The notes under the pieces: generated by a model
Database searches by the model: none
What the model was told of the DNA's origin: nothing
Seen by the model: only the letters and a program-made list of their open reading frames with translations
In this document: piece after piece, positions 1 to 7,982 of the stretch
How the letters are laid out: every line of letters begins with the position of its first letter
Numbering within the stretch: position 1 is the first letter of the stretch
Source: Legionella drozanskii LLAP-1
GTDB lineage: Bacteria; Pseudomonadota; Gammaproteobacteria; Legionellales; Legionellaceae
DNA: 64,000 nt
Reading direction: 5' to 3'
Assembly: GCF_001467585.1 (NCBI RefSeq)
Contig: NZ_LNXY01000020.1
Location: 899,286-963,285, forward strand
Made by a program: the position numbers and the translations under genes

Positions 1-445
1 CTGGAGTACGTTTTAAGTCATAGGGATTTTTGCAGGGTCCATGTAAAATAGATTCCGTCACATAGGATAAACCCAGTTCAGGGACATTGGTCGTAGCAAA
101 AGGCAACATTCCTAAAGCAAGTAAACGCTTAATAAAATCACTAGTTATTGGGGAAATGGCGGAGGCACAAAAGCGCGAGCCCGCAGTATAAGGTACACCT
201 TCTATCATAAACCCCAAATCTTTTACTAGAACAGGAACCCCATATAATGGCTCATCGCCTCGCATCAATTTCAGTTGTTGATAAGCCCAATCGCTACAAT
301 CTGCAACGATAGCATTCAGCACAGGATTAACTTCGTGCATGCGTTTGATTGCGCAATCTAAGGCTTCTTCAGCACTTATTTGTTTAGTCCTTATGAGCTT
401 AGCTAAACCATGTGCGTCTTGTTTATAATATTCACTAAACTGCAT
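1..445 (-). CDS. Amidase signature family enzyme (3' end outside window)
   Basis: The reading frame is open from an ATG at 445 to the window edge, giving 148 residues of an amidase signature (AS) hydrolase; these cleave amide bonds with a Ser-cisSer-Lys triad. The N-terminal helical segment is followed by GVPVLVKD, which supplies the catalytic lysine, and then by TTNVPELGL and NPYDLKRTP, the motif just before the Gly/Ser-rich catalytic segment. That segment, with both serines, lies beyond position 1. Which amide it cleaves cannot be told; the family includes GatA, fatty-acid amidases and aryl-acylamidases. It is separated from the bat operon by 340 bp of repeats and is probably transcribed separately. 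Confidence 0.85.
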   Translation of the reverse strand, partial: MQFSEYYKQDAHGLAKLIRTKQISAEEALDCAIKRMHEVNPVLNAIVADCSDWAYQQLKLMRGDEPLYGVPVLVKDLGFMIEGVPYTAGSRFCASAISPITSDFIKRLLALGMLPFATTNVPELGLSYVTESILHGPCKNPYDLKRTP

Positions 446-785
446 AGGATTCTTCCTAAAATTTATTTCAGTTAATCCCCGCAACGTTGACTCGGGGCTT
501 TATGGATTTGTAAAAACTGTTTAACTCTATATAAGAGCACCGTGTTCAGACCACGGGAGTCGCTAGATAATCGCGTTGAGTCAAGACTCTATATTTCTCG
601 GGAGTTGTTCCCTCTCCCGCGAAAGAAATCATCCTACTAGTTAGCCTCTTGTGCGGGCGAGGGAGTGAATAGACGTATCGACCTCTCCCTTTTCTCGCGC
701 AAGAAATCTGAATAATGGACCAGGCTCTTCGCGGGAGAGAGCTTCGCCTACCCTAGGTTTCTAAGCCATTCTCGCGAATGGAGAC
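446..785. repeat. Intergenic region built of palindromic repeats
   Basis: No convincing coding sequence. It holds short inverted repeats: a CCCCG/CGGGG hairpin near 477-497, and CCATTC-TCGC-GAATGG at 766-781 close to the batD stop. Two longer units have copies elsewhere. The unit at about 609-660, starting TCCCTCTCCCGCGAA, recurs at 36451-36502. The unit at about 683-745, with CTCTCCC/CGCG pairing to CGCGGGAGAG, recurs at 57014-57082. These look like dispersed palindromic intergenic elements. No T-run follows the hairpins, so intrinsic terminator function is not supported. Confidence 0.6.
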
Positions 786-2474
786 TTATAATCGATGGAT
801 TGGAGGAAGCGGGTTATTATCCTTCTTCTCAGACGATGAAGAACGTTGGAAATTAGACACCGCCTGCCAGAGTGGTTCCCCTCGCCATGCTTTTTGCGCG
901 CCATTATCATGGTATAAAACTTGGGAAAGCAGGTGAATTTGTTGTTTTAAAACCGGATCATCCACTAAATTTTCTAAATCGATTAAATTTAACAAATTGG
1001 CCACAGGCCATTGCATCCGTCCCCATCTCAGCATGGCATCCCTTGCTTGTCTTGGATTATTGCTTAAACAGGCTTGTTGCACTTGCCTTAAAGCTTGGCC
1101 TTTACTGGGTTTATCAGGATTGGTCGATCGTTGCCGACGCCAAGCGATTATTGTCATTAGCCAAGCGATGGCAAATCCACCCGCAGCCCACCAAGCAAAA
1201 CTCGTATGAGATTTCGCTGTTGGTTTTTCTAAGGGTTTATTGTCTTGGGGTTGAGGGCTTAATTGTTGTGCAGGTTTAGTGGTTACAACCGCTGGAGAAG
1301 TTGGGATCGGCTTATGTTGTCCTGCAGCAGCAACCACATTAATAGTAAACCCAGGCAATGAACTAATTTCTTCTTTGGCGGTCACTGTGTTGAACCAAGG
1401 TAGGTTTAATGGCGGAATCGTGACTTTACCCACTTTATTAAGCAAATAAGTTACTTTCACCGTTGAAGAACCGATGAGATCTTGCTGTTTAAAACTATTG
1501 TTCACTATCGGTTTATCGGGATAAATACTAAATTGATCAGAGCTACCAAAATTTAAAGTAGGCAGCAATTGCGCGGGTACTGCGACCGCTTGCAAAGTCA
1601 CCTTTCGTTCAAGAGTATTCCCCTCAGTTAAAGAACTTGTGTTTTTATCATAACTTTCACTCAAGGTAATCTGTTTAGCAGGTAGCCAATTTCTTCCTTT
1701 ATTTTGCGCGGGAATGGGCTGTACTTTAAGCACGACAGGCTGCGCTGCCACATTAACACGCCTAGGTCCATTCAAATCATAAACTAAGGCACTAAATGTA
1801 GGCGGATTAATTTTCAAATCACCACTTTTTTGCGGAAATAAGGCAAATTGCTGTTCTTCTACGGCATAAAGTCGCCCATTATTGGTGACTTGATAGCGTC
1901 GTCCGTCACCAAAAGGTACAAACAGTGCATCATCAACCTTTGGGGGTAAATAATTGGCATCGAGTAATCGGCTACTGTTAAACAATTTAACGGTATAAAT
2001 AACTTGTTGATTGACAAAAGGCTGGCTCACATCGGCATCAGCCAACAACACCACATCTTGCTGTTGGGGTTGTTGCATAGCCCCTGGTTTGCTTGTACTG
2101 GGTTGATTGCCAGAAGGTGGATATTGGGTAATTTCAATACTGATTGGGTTGGTTTTTTCTTGGCCTATTCGCAAAGCAGGGATAGGTAGAACGCCGCTGC
2201 GCTTAGGCGTTAATGTGATGGTCCACTCACTCACGGCGCGAACTTTACCGTTCATGATGTTGTAATTTATATTACTTTCTGTCCCCACAATCGTAAAATC
2301 TTTTTGCAAGGGCGTTAAATCAGGCACCGAATTAATTTGATTCCCCTCAATTCTTAAATTTAAGGTGAAATTTTCCCCCATTTGCACTTGGGGTGCCTCG
2401 ACTTGCAAAGTAACAAGCGCAAAGGCGATACTATTACAGCCAATCAAAAATAAACTTAATAATAATCGTTTCAT
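786..2474 (-). CDS. batD: BatD family protein
   Basis: About 562 residues. There is a signal peptide (MKRLLLSLFLIGCNSIAFA), a long beta-rich Ig-like exported region, a Pro/Gln-rich linker, one transmembrane helix (WWAAGGFAIAWLMTIIAW) and a short cytoplasmic tail. This is the BatD arrangement. Bat proteins (Bacteroides aerotolerance) work with MoxR AAA+ ATPases and VWA proteins at the envelope; their molecular job is poorly defined. The ATG at 2474 overlaps the batC stop by four bases (ATGA) and has AGGTGG about nine bases upstream; a GTG at 2483 is possible but badly spaced. It is the last gene of the operon that starts at 7788. Confidence 0.85.
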   Translation of the reverse strand: MKRLLLSLFLIGCNSIAFALVTLQVEAPQVQMGENFTLNLRIEGNQINSVPDLTPLQKDFTIVGTESNINYNIMNGKVRAVSEWTITLTPKRSGVLPIPALRIGQEKTNPISIEITQYPPSGNQPSTSKPGAMQQPQQQDVVLLADADVSQPFVNQQVIYTVKLFNSSRLLDANYLPPKVDDALFVPFGDGRRYQVTNNGRLYAVEEQQFALFPQKSGDLKINPPTFSALVYDLNGPRRVNVAAQPVVLKVQPIPAQNKGRNWLPAKQITLSESYDKNTSSLTEGNTLERKVTLQAVAVPAQLLPTLNFGSSDQFSIYPDKPIVNNSFKQQDLIGSSTVKVTYLLNKVGKVTIPPLNLPWFNTVTAKEEISSLPGFTINVVAAAGQHKPIPTSPAVVTTKPAQQLSPQPQDNKPLEKPTAKSHTSFAWWAAGGFAIAWLMTIIAWRRQRSTNPDKPSKGQALRQVQQACLSNNPRQARDAMLRWGRMQWPVANLLNLIDLENLVDDPVLKQQIHLLSQVLYHDNGAQKAWRGEPLWQAVSNFQRSSSSEKKDNNPLPPIHRL

Positions 2475-3466
2475 TGATACCACCCACCTTCTCTACGTAG
2501 ATGATCACGCAAAAATTTTTCTCGCATCAATCCACCGGGATCATCTGGAATTAATTTTAACCACTGGTCTTTTGCTTGTTGTTTTTCAAGTTCTTCAGCC
2601 GATTGCGTATTATCCTTGCCTGTAGCGGCATTTTTATTTTGTTTTGCTTTTGTCTGCTGATTTTTATCTTGCTGATCCTGACCCTTCTGGTTTTTATCCT
2701 GCTGATCCTGACCTTGCTGATTTTTATCTTGCTGATCCTGACCCTTTTGGTTTTTATCCTGCTGATCCTGACCTTGCTGGTTTTTATCCTGCTGATCCTG
2801 ACCTTGTTGGTTTTTATCCTGCTGATTTTGGCCTTGCTGGTTTTTATCTTGCTGATTCTGACCTTGCTGGTTTTTATCCTGCTGATTTTGGCCTTGCTGG
2901 TTTTTATCTTGCTGATTCTGACCTTGCTGGTTTTTATCCTGCTGATTTTGGCCTTGTTGATTTTTATCCTGCTGATTTTGGTCTTGCTGGTTTTTATCCT
3001 GCTGATTTTCGCCTTGTTGATTTTTATCCTGCTGCTTTTGGTCTTGCTGGTTTTTATCCTGCTGATTTTGGTCTTGCTGGTTTTTATTTTTCTTTAAAAA
3101 ATCTTCCAATAATTTACGATTGAATAAGGCATCTTTATTATTGGGATTTAGCGCAATTGCCTGATTATAAGCTTTAATTGCTTTCTCATATTGACCCAGA
3201 TGAGCTAGTGCATTTCCCTGATTATAATAACTCTGCTCATTTTGCAGCGATTGATATTGTTTTGCTGCCTGATCATAATCTCCGGCGCGATAGGCCGCGG
3301 CTGCACGCCAATCTTGGTGCTGAAAGGTAGTCTCAGCCTGTTTATATTGACCTTGCTTCATCAGATTTTGCGCTTGTTGATCTTTAGTTGACCACAAATC
3401 AGCCCAGCTCCAGGCATAACTGTTACAAGCAAAAACAGATAATAATAACAGCCACCAAACTCTCAT
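2471..3466 (-). CDS. batC: BatC-like TPR protein with long Gln/Asp/Lys repeat tract
   Basis: 331 residues from the ATG at 3466, which overlaps the batB stop (ATGA) and has AGAGG upstream. A signal peptide (MRVWWLLLLSVFACNSYAW) precedes tetratricopeptide repeats (AAAYRAGDYDQAAKQYQ..., YNQGNALAHLGQYEKAIKAYNQAIALNP). A hydrophilic tract of about 14 copies of a ten-residue unit (DKNQQGQNQQ and variants) follows, then a short C-terminal segment. The TPR part is probably the periplasmic interaction module of the Bat complex. The repeat tract comes from a 30-bp DNA tandem repeat and is likely to vary in length between strains. The long open frames on the opposite strand over the repeat are artefacts of it. 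Confidence 0.8.
   Translation of the reverse strand: MRVWWLLLLSVFACNSYAWSWADLWSTKDQQAQNLMKQGQYKQAETTFQHQDWRAAAAYRAGDYDQAAKQYQSLQNEQSYYNQGNALAHLGQYEKAIKAYNQAIALNPNNKDALFNRKLLEDFLKKNKNQQDQNQQDKNQQDQKQQDKNQQGENQQDKNQQDQNQQDKNQQGQNQQDKNQQGQNQQDKNQQGQNQQDKNQQGQNQQDKNQQGQNQQDKNQQGQDQQDKNQQGQDQQDKNQKGQDQQDKNQQGQDQQDKNQKGQDQQDKNQQTKAKQNKNAATGKDNTQSAEELEKQQAKDQWLKLIPDDPGGLMREKFLRDHLRREGGWYQ
2655..3089. repeat. 30-bp tandem repeat array inside batC
   Basis: About 14 imperfect copies of a 30-bp unit, of the form CTGCTGATCCTGACCTTG plus GTTTTTATC variants on the + strand. Copies differ by a few synonymous or conservative changes (Q/K, N/D). The unit is a multiple of three, so copy-number change keeps the batC frame. 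Confidence 0.9.
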
Positions 3467-4392
3467 GAGGTTATCCTCTGTAACCATCCTCGTCTAAAAA
3501 CTGGCAACAAAAAGAGTAGAGCCGGCAATAAAAACCAGCGCCCTTCATCTCGCCACAAAGGTATATCGTTAGATTCACTGAGCATAAATTTTTCTTGATT
3601 GACCGAATTTGTTAACCATTGATCGAGATCATCAGAGGTATCGGAGAATGGAATTAATTGTCCCTGACCCGCAGTCGCTAAATCTTGATATAAAGGACTC
3701 AAGGTTTTATTAGCAATAATTGGCATGACCGAAGTATAGATTTGCTTCGCAGCAAGATCTTTCGCGACTGCCGCGGCAGCAGAACTGGGTGTTTCCCCAG
3801 TCAGCACCAGTATTTGACCTTGTTTAAAGCCTGCATTCTTGATCAATCGACCAGCCTCTTCTAAGGCCGTATCCAGCTGCTGTCCTTCCACAGGCATAAT
3901 GTCGGGGTTAAGTGAGGACAATAGCGCGTCTATTGTTTGTGCATCATCAGTAAGAGGAGAAACAACAAAAGGTTCGCTGGTATAAACTATTAAACCAAAT
4001 TGGCCAACATCACGACGTTTAAATAAATCATGTAATTTAAACTTAGCTCGAGTTAGGCGATCAGGGGTTAAATCACTGACTAACATCGAATTAGACATAT
4101 CCAACACGATTACTCTCGGCTGAATTTGTCTAAATGAAGGTACTGGCAAACGCGACCAAGTTGGACCGGCTAAACTAATGCATAGGCATAATCCACTGAT
4201 AAGCAGCGAGAACAGCGCTAAATTGCGTCGTCCTTGCCCTTTTGATTGCACTAAATGTTCAAGTAAATGCTTATCACAGACTGCTGACCAAGCATCAGAT
4301 TGCGGACCTTTTCGCCATATCAGCCAAAATAATCCAAGCAACGCTAAAATTGCCAAAAGCCACCAGGGACGAAGAAAATGAAACTCAGTCAT
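3463..4392 (-). CDS. batB: BatB, von Willebrand factor A domain membrane protein
   Basis: 309 residues from the ATG at 4392, which overlaps the batA stop by eight bases and has GGGAGG upstream. Two N-terminal membrane segments (WWLLAILALLGLFWLIW and LALFSLLISGLCLCISL) are followed by a VWA domain with an intact MIDAS motif, D98-M-S-N-S102. A C-terminal hydrophobic segment (WFLLPALLFLLPVF) anchors the end. VWA domains bind a divalent metal and mediate protein contacts, here presumably with BatA, BatC and BatD. It ends in a four-base overlap with batC. Confidence 0.85.
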   Translation of the reverse strand: MTEFHFLRPWWLLAILALLGLFWLIWRKGPQSDAWSAVCDKHLLEHLVQSKGQGRRNLALFSLLISGLCLCISLAGPTWSRLPVPSFRQIQPRVIVLDMSNSMLVSDLTPDRLTRAKFKLHDLFKRRDVGQFGLIVYTSEPFVVSPLTDDAQTIDALLSSLNPDIMPVEGQQLDTALEEAGRLIKNAGFKQGQILVLTGETPSSAAAAVAKDLAAKQIYTSVMPIIANKTLSPLYQDLATAGQGQLIPFSDTSDDLDQWLTNSVNQEKFMLSESNDIPLWRDEGRWFLLPALLFLLPVFRRGWLQRITS

Positions 4393-5404
4393 AGTTGGGT
4401 ACCTCCCGGCGAGAAAAAGCAGACTGTAATCCTGCTTTTTTGCCAAGCCAATAGAGTAGCAGTATGAGTGCCAAACTGAGTGGCCAAGAATAATAATCTT
4501 GTTGGGGCCGGATGGTTGCCTGATCCTGACTCACTGTTTCTAATTGGTTTATGCTTTCATAAATCTCTTGCAGAGATTGGATGTCTGTCGCACGGAAATA
4601 ACGACCTCCGGTAATTTCTGCTACTTTTTGTAAAGTTTCTTCATCTAAATCTGAAGAAGGATTCGGGTTAAAAAAGAGCCCGCCCGTTGCACGCGGATCA
4701 GATTCCGACCCCAAACCAATCGTGTAAATTTTGATATCATCGAGTTTTGCCAATTCAGCCGCTTTTAACGGCAGTAACATTCCTGAATTATTCGCGCCAT
4801 CGGTTAATAAGATAATCATTCGCCCTTGCGCTGGAACATCTTGTAAACGCTTGACTGCCAAACCAATGGCATCACCAATAGAGGTCGTTTGGCCGGCCAA
4901 ACCGACTGTGGCATCTTCTAAACGCAGTAGCACATTTTGACGATCATAAGTAAGCGGTGTTTGTAAATAAGCGCGAGTTCCAAACAAAATCAAACCAATG
5001 CGATCACCCACGCGCGCTTGTACAAATTCTTCTGCAGCACGTTTGACCACCGCTAAGCGACTAACAGGGCGGCCATTTAGCAGCATATCTGACAGTTCCA
5101 TACTACCTGATAAATCCAGGGCTAACATGATATTACGACCTTCGCGGGTCAGAGGCTGAGGTTCACCGACCCAACGCGGTCCTGCTGCGGCTATAGCTAA
5201 TAAGCACCAAATAACAAAAAACAAATTGATCTGAGTTTGTCCTGCAAAAGCCGTTTTTTTGTTATCGACAATCGGCAGCAGAGCATTGTAGAAAGGCACC
5301 TTCAGCGCAGTAGGCAATTGCAGCACGGCTCGAGGAACTAAAAACCAAATCAAAAAAGGCAGCGGTATGCACAATAAAACCCATGGGTCAGCTAGCTCAA
5401 ACAT
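4385..5404 (-). CDS. batA: BatA, von Willebrand factor A domain membrane protein
   Basis: 339 residues. Membrane segments at about 8-24 and 60-76 precede a VWA domain with the MIDAS motif D97-L-S-G-S101, and a C-terminal membrane helix (WPLSLALILLLYWLGKKAG) follows. This is the paralogue of the downstream batB, as usual in Bat operons. The ATG at 5404 has GAGGTG at good distance and lies inside the end of the DUF4381 gene (13-base overlap), implying translational coupling. Confidence 0.87.
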   Translation of the reverse strand: MFELADPWVLLCIPLPFLIWFLVPRAVLQLPTALKVPFYNALLPIVDNKKTAFAGQTQINLFFVIWCLLAIAAAGPRWVGEPQPLTREGRNIMLALDLSGSMELSDMLLNGRPVSRLAVVKRAAEEFVQARVGDRIGLILFGTRAYLQTPLTYDRQNVLLRLEDATVGLAGQTTSIGDAIGLAVKRLQDVPAQGRMIILLTDGANNSGMLLPLKAAELAKLDDIKIYTIGLGSESDPRATGGLFFNPNPSSDLDEETLQKVAEITGGRYFRATDIQSLQEIYESINQLETVSQDQATIRPQQDYYSWPLSLALILLLYWLGKKAGLQSAFSRREVPNYD

Positions 5405-5880
5405 GGTGCACCTCGTTGCTTAATCCAAGCGTTTGCGCAGCGAAATAGGGGCTGCAAATCCGCATCACTTGTCGGTTGATAAGGCGTTTCCAATAGATGA
5501 GCTCGCAGCTTGTTAAAATCAATTTTCTTTGAAGTCTTATCCAAAAAATGAAGCCATGCCTCACCTTGGAGACTAGCCACTTCTTCTCTGGGAAAATACA
5601 CCAAGGCCACGCGACGCAATAATTCAGATACTTTCATACTACAGACTTGGCTATTACGTTCCTGTTGATATTCCTGTTCATAGGTCTTCAGTAATCGCAA
5701 AGCTTGACGTTTTGGTCTTCCGTTTAAATAAGCACGCCGGGCTAGATAGCTTAAAACCGCGATAAGAATTAAAATTAATACGAGTAAAAGATACCATCCA
5801 GGTGCCAAAGGCCACCAACTAATTGGGGTGGGTAATTTAATGTCATGTAGTTTTGCCAGTATTGCTTGCGACTCAGCCAC
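5392..5880 (-). CDS. DUF4381-type Bat-operon membrane protein
   Basis: 162 residues from a GTG at 5880. That GTG has AGGAG seven bases upstream and overlaps the upstream DUF58 stop by eight bases, which favours it over the upstream in-frame ATG at 5910. A short N-terminal segment (LPTPISWWPLAPGWYLLLVLILILI) gives one membrane helix, and a basic cytoplasmic helical domain follows. Proteins of this kind regularly sit between DUF58 and BatA in gammaproteobacterial moxR operons; no reaction is known. It is probably a membrane scaffold of the complex. Confidence 0.75.
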   Translation of the reverse strand: MAESQAILAKLHDIKLPTPISWWPLAPGWYLLLVLILILIAVLSYLARRAYLNGRPKRQALRLLKTYEQEYQQERNSQVCSMKVSELLRRVALVYFPREEVASLQGEAWLHFLDKTSKKIDFNKLRAHLLETPYQPTSDADLQPLFRCANAWIKQRGAPCLS

Positions 5881-6784
5881 GCGATCTCCTAGGAAAAGTC
5901 TGACGTACAACCTGCGGTAAATTGGCTTCAGCCGTCAATTGCACGTATTGGATTTGCAAGCGCTTAAATTGCGCTTGTAAACGAGCAATTCGCTCTTCAC
6001 AGTAATTTTTATAACCTTGAGTCACCTCATGAATTGTTGTATCCAGCAATAGTTCTTGCTGCCCATCCGTGATCGCATAATGTTGTGGTTTGGGGGGGGA
6101 AAGCTCCAAGGGATCGCAGATGTGATAAACCAAGACATCATTATGGTAACGTAAGCGACTTAAATGTTGTTCGCTATCTGCATCCATATTATAAAAATCG
6201 CTAATCAACACTAAAATACTACCTGGTCGCAAAACGCGACGAACCCGGGTTAAGGCATCACTTAAAGGTTTTGATTGGGAGCCATTATTTACTACTCCCA
6301 TTTGCGTGTACTGACTTAATGACGCTAATAAAGGTAGAACTGCTGTTTCTCGGCTCCGAGGGGTAAACTCATTGTGTTCTTTTGCTGAAAAAAATAAACC
6401 GCCTACCCGATCGCCCTGTTTTATTGCAGTCCAGGCGAGCATTGCGGCAAGACGAGCAGCGATGACCGATTTAAACGCTAACCGGGTGCCAAAAAACATC
6501 GAGGGATTAAAATCGCTGAGAATAACAACAGGGCGTTCTCTTTCTTCCTGATAAAGCTTGACATGGGGGCGACCAGTGCGCGCTGTGACTCGCCATTCCA
6601 TATGGCGAATTTCGTCACCGGCTTGATAGTTTCGGGCTTCGGCAAAATCCATACCTCGTCCACGTAATTTAGACAAATGATTACCTGCCCGTATAGCACT
6701 CCCCACGGGATTATAATGCACACGCTGTGCATAGCGCCTCAGAGCGATTAACTCATCCAGTTGAACTGTAACCCCTTCAGTCAT
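5873..6784 (-). CDS. DUF58 protein (MoxR-associated, VWA-like)
   Basis: 303 residues. It carries the DUF58 core: GNHLSKLRGRGMDFAEARNY, the G-D-x-I-R-x-M-E-W-R motif (GDEIRHMEWRVTARTG), and a VWA-like fold beginning PVVILSDFNPSM, where the DxSxS metal site is replaced by DFNPS. No membrane segment is evident. DUF58 proteins are almost always coded next to MoxR ATPases and are thought to be their partners. The gene starts eight bases after the moxR stop. Confidence 0.88.
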   Translation of the reverse strand: MTEGVTVQLDELIALRRYAQRVHYNPVGSAIRAGNHLSKLRGRGMDFAEARNYQAGDEIRHMEWRVTARTGRPHVKLYQEERERPVVILSDFNPSMFFGTRLAFKSVIAARLAAMLAWTAIKQGDRVGGLFFSAKEHNEFTPRSRETAVLPLLASLSQYTQMGVVNNGSQSKPLSDALTRVRRVLRPGSILVLISDFYNMDADSEQHLSRLRYHNDVLVYHICDPLELSPPKPQHYAITDGQQELLLDTTIHEVTQGYKNYCEERIARLQAQFKRLQIQYVQLTAEANLPQVVRQTFPRRSRG

Positions 6785-6792
6785 AGCAAATC

Positions 6793-7788
6793 CTAAGGCA
6801 CGGCAACCAATCGCAGTAAGGAATCGATGAAATCATCGCTGGTCACTCCTTCCGCTTCTGCTTCGAAACTTAATAGAATACGATGACGAAGAACATCATG
6901 AGCAATCACATGAATATCTTCCGGTGTGACATAATTGCGACCCGCCAACCAGGCGTGCGCTTTTGAGCAGCGATCCAGCGCAATCGTTGCGCGTGGGCTT
7001 GCACCGAAACGTACCCAGCGAGCCAACTCATCGCTATAAACTGCTGGATTTCGCGTAGCAACGACTAGTTGTACCAAATAATTTTCTAAAGCTTCACTGG
7101 TGTGAACTTGCAACACCTCCTGCCTTGCATCAAATAAAGTCACTTGACTCAAGGGCTGAATTGCTGCCGCTTGACTTCCTTCACCACCCGCAGCTTCTCG
7201 TCGGGCTAAGTTTAAAATGTCATATTCGACCTGCGCATCTGGATAGCCAATGCGGACATACATCAAAAAACGGTCCAACTGGGCTTCTGGTAAGGGATAG
7301 GTTCCCTCTTGTTCGATAGGATTCTGTGTTGCCATGACCAAAAATAATTCTGGTAATGGGTAAGTTTTGCCCCCAATCGTCACCTGTCGTTCGGCCATTG
7401 CCTCTAGCAAGGCAGATTGCACTTTAGCGGGTGCTCGATTGATTTCATCCGCGAGAATGAGATGATGAAAAATAGGACCGGGTTGAAAAACGAAAGAGCC
7501 ATTTTCAGGATGATAAATATCCGTGCCAGTCAAATCCCCAGGCAGTAAATCGGGAGTAAATTGAATGCGATGGAAATCACCTTCGACCACAGAAGACAAT
7601 TCTTTCACAGCACGCGTTTTAGCAAGCCCTGGCGCTCCTTCTACCAACAAATGACCATCTGCAAGTAAAGCGATTAACAAACGTGACACCAATCCTTTTT
7701 GTCCAAGAATGCGTCCATTAAGATGCTCACTCAATTGTAAGAGTTGTTGTTGCACTGCTTGCGTTGAACTAAGATCTAACTGCTCCAT
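6793..7788 (-). CDS. MoxR family AAA+ ATPase
   Basis: 331 residues with Walker A GAPGLAKT (51-58), Walker B LILADE (110-115), a sensor-1 region (LVMATQNPIEQEGTYPLPEAQLDRF) and the C-terminal lid with RFGASPRA. This is the standard MoxR length and motif set. MoxR ATPases act as chaperone-like remodelling enzymes for VWA-domain partners. It is the first gene of the seven-gene minus-strand operon ending with batD, so the promoter should lie in the 194 bp between it and the divergent photolyase gene. Confidence 0.92.
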   Translation of the reverse strand: MEQLDLSSTQAVQQQLLQLSEHLNGRILGQKGLVSRLLIALLADGHLLVEGAPGLAKTRAVKELSSVVEGDFHRIQFTPDLLPGDLTGTDIYHPENGSFVFQPGPIFHHLILADEINRAPAKVQSALLEAMAERQVTIGGKTYPLPELFLVMATQNPIEQEGTYPLPEAQLDRFLMYVRIGYPDAQVEYDILNLARREAAGGEGSQAAAIQPLSQVTLFDARQEVLQVHTSEALENYLVQLVVATRNPAVYSDELARWVRFGASPRATIALDRCSKAHAWLAGRNYVTPEDIHVIAHDVLRHRILLSFEAEAEGVTSDDFIDSLLRLVAVP

Positions 7789-7982
7789 AAGCTTACCTTG
7801 TGCAAAAGAATATTATCCTAACGTGAAACTAAACCAATGCCAAGACGGTTCTGAGTCTGATCCTGCGATTAAATACAAAAATTTGCAAACTAAGTACTCT
7901 GAGGTACCCTATCTCTACAATTCATATTTCCAGCGAACTGGTAACAAACTACCCCCAGTTAACATTTTTTGGAGCACTATAC

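Noticed and set aside
2576..3123. Long open frames on the + strand opposite batC (poly Leu/Ile/Phe or Pro/Asp/Phe repeats)
   Set aside because: They are produced by the 30-bp tandem repeat, have no ribosome-binding site, and the minus frame carries the TPR domain.
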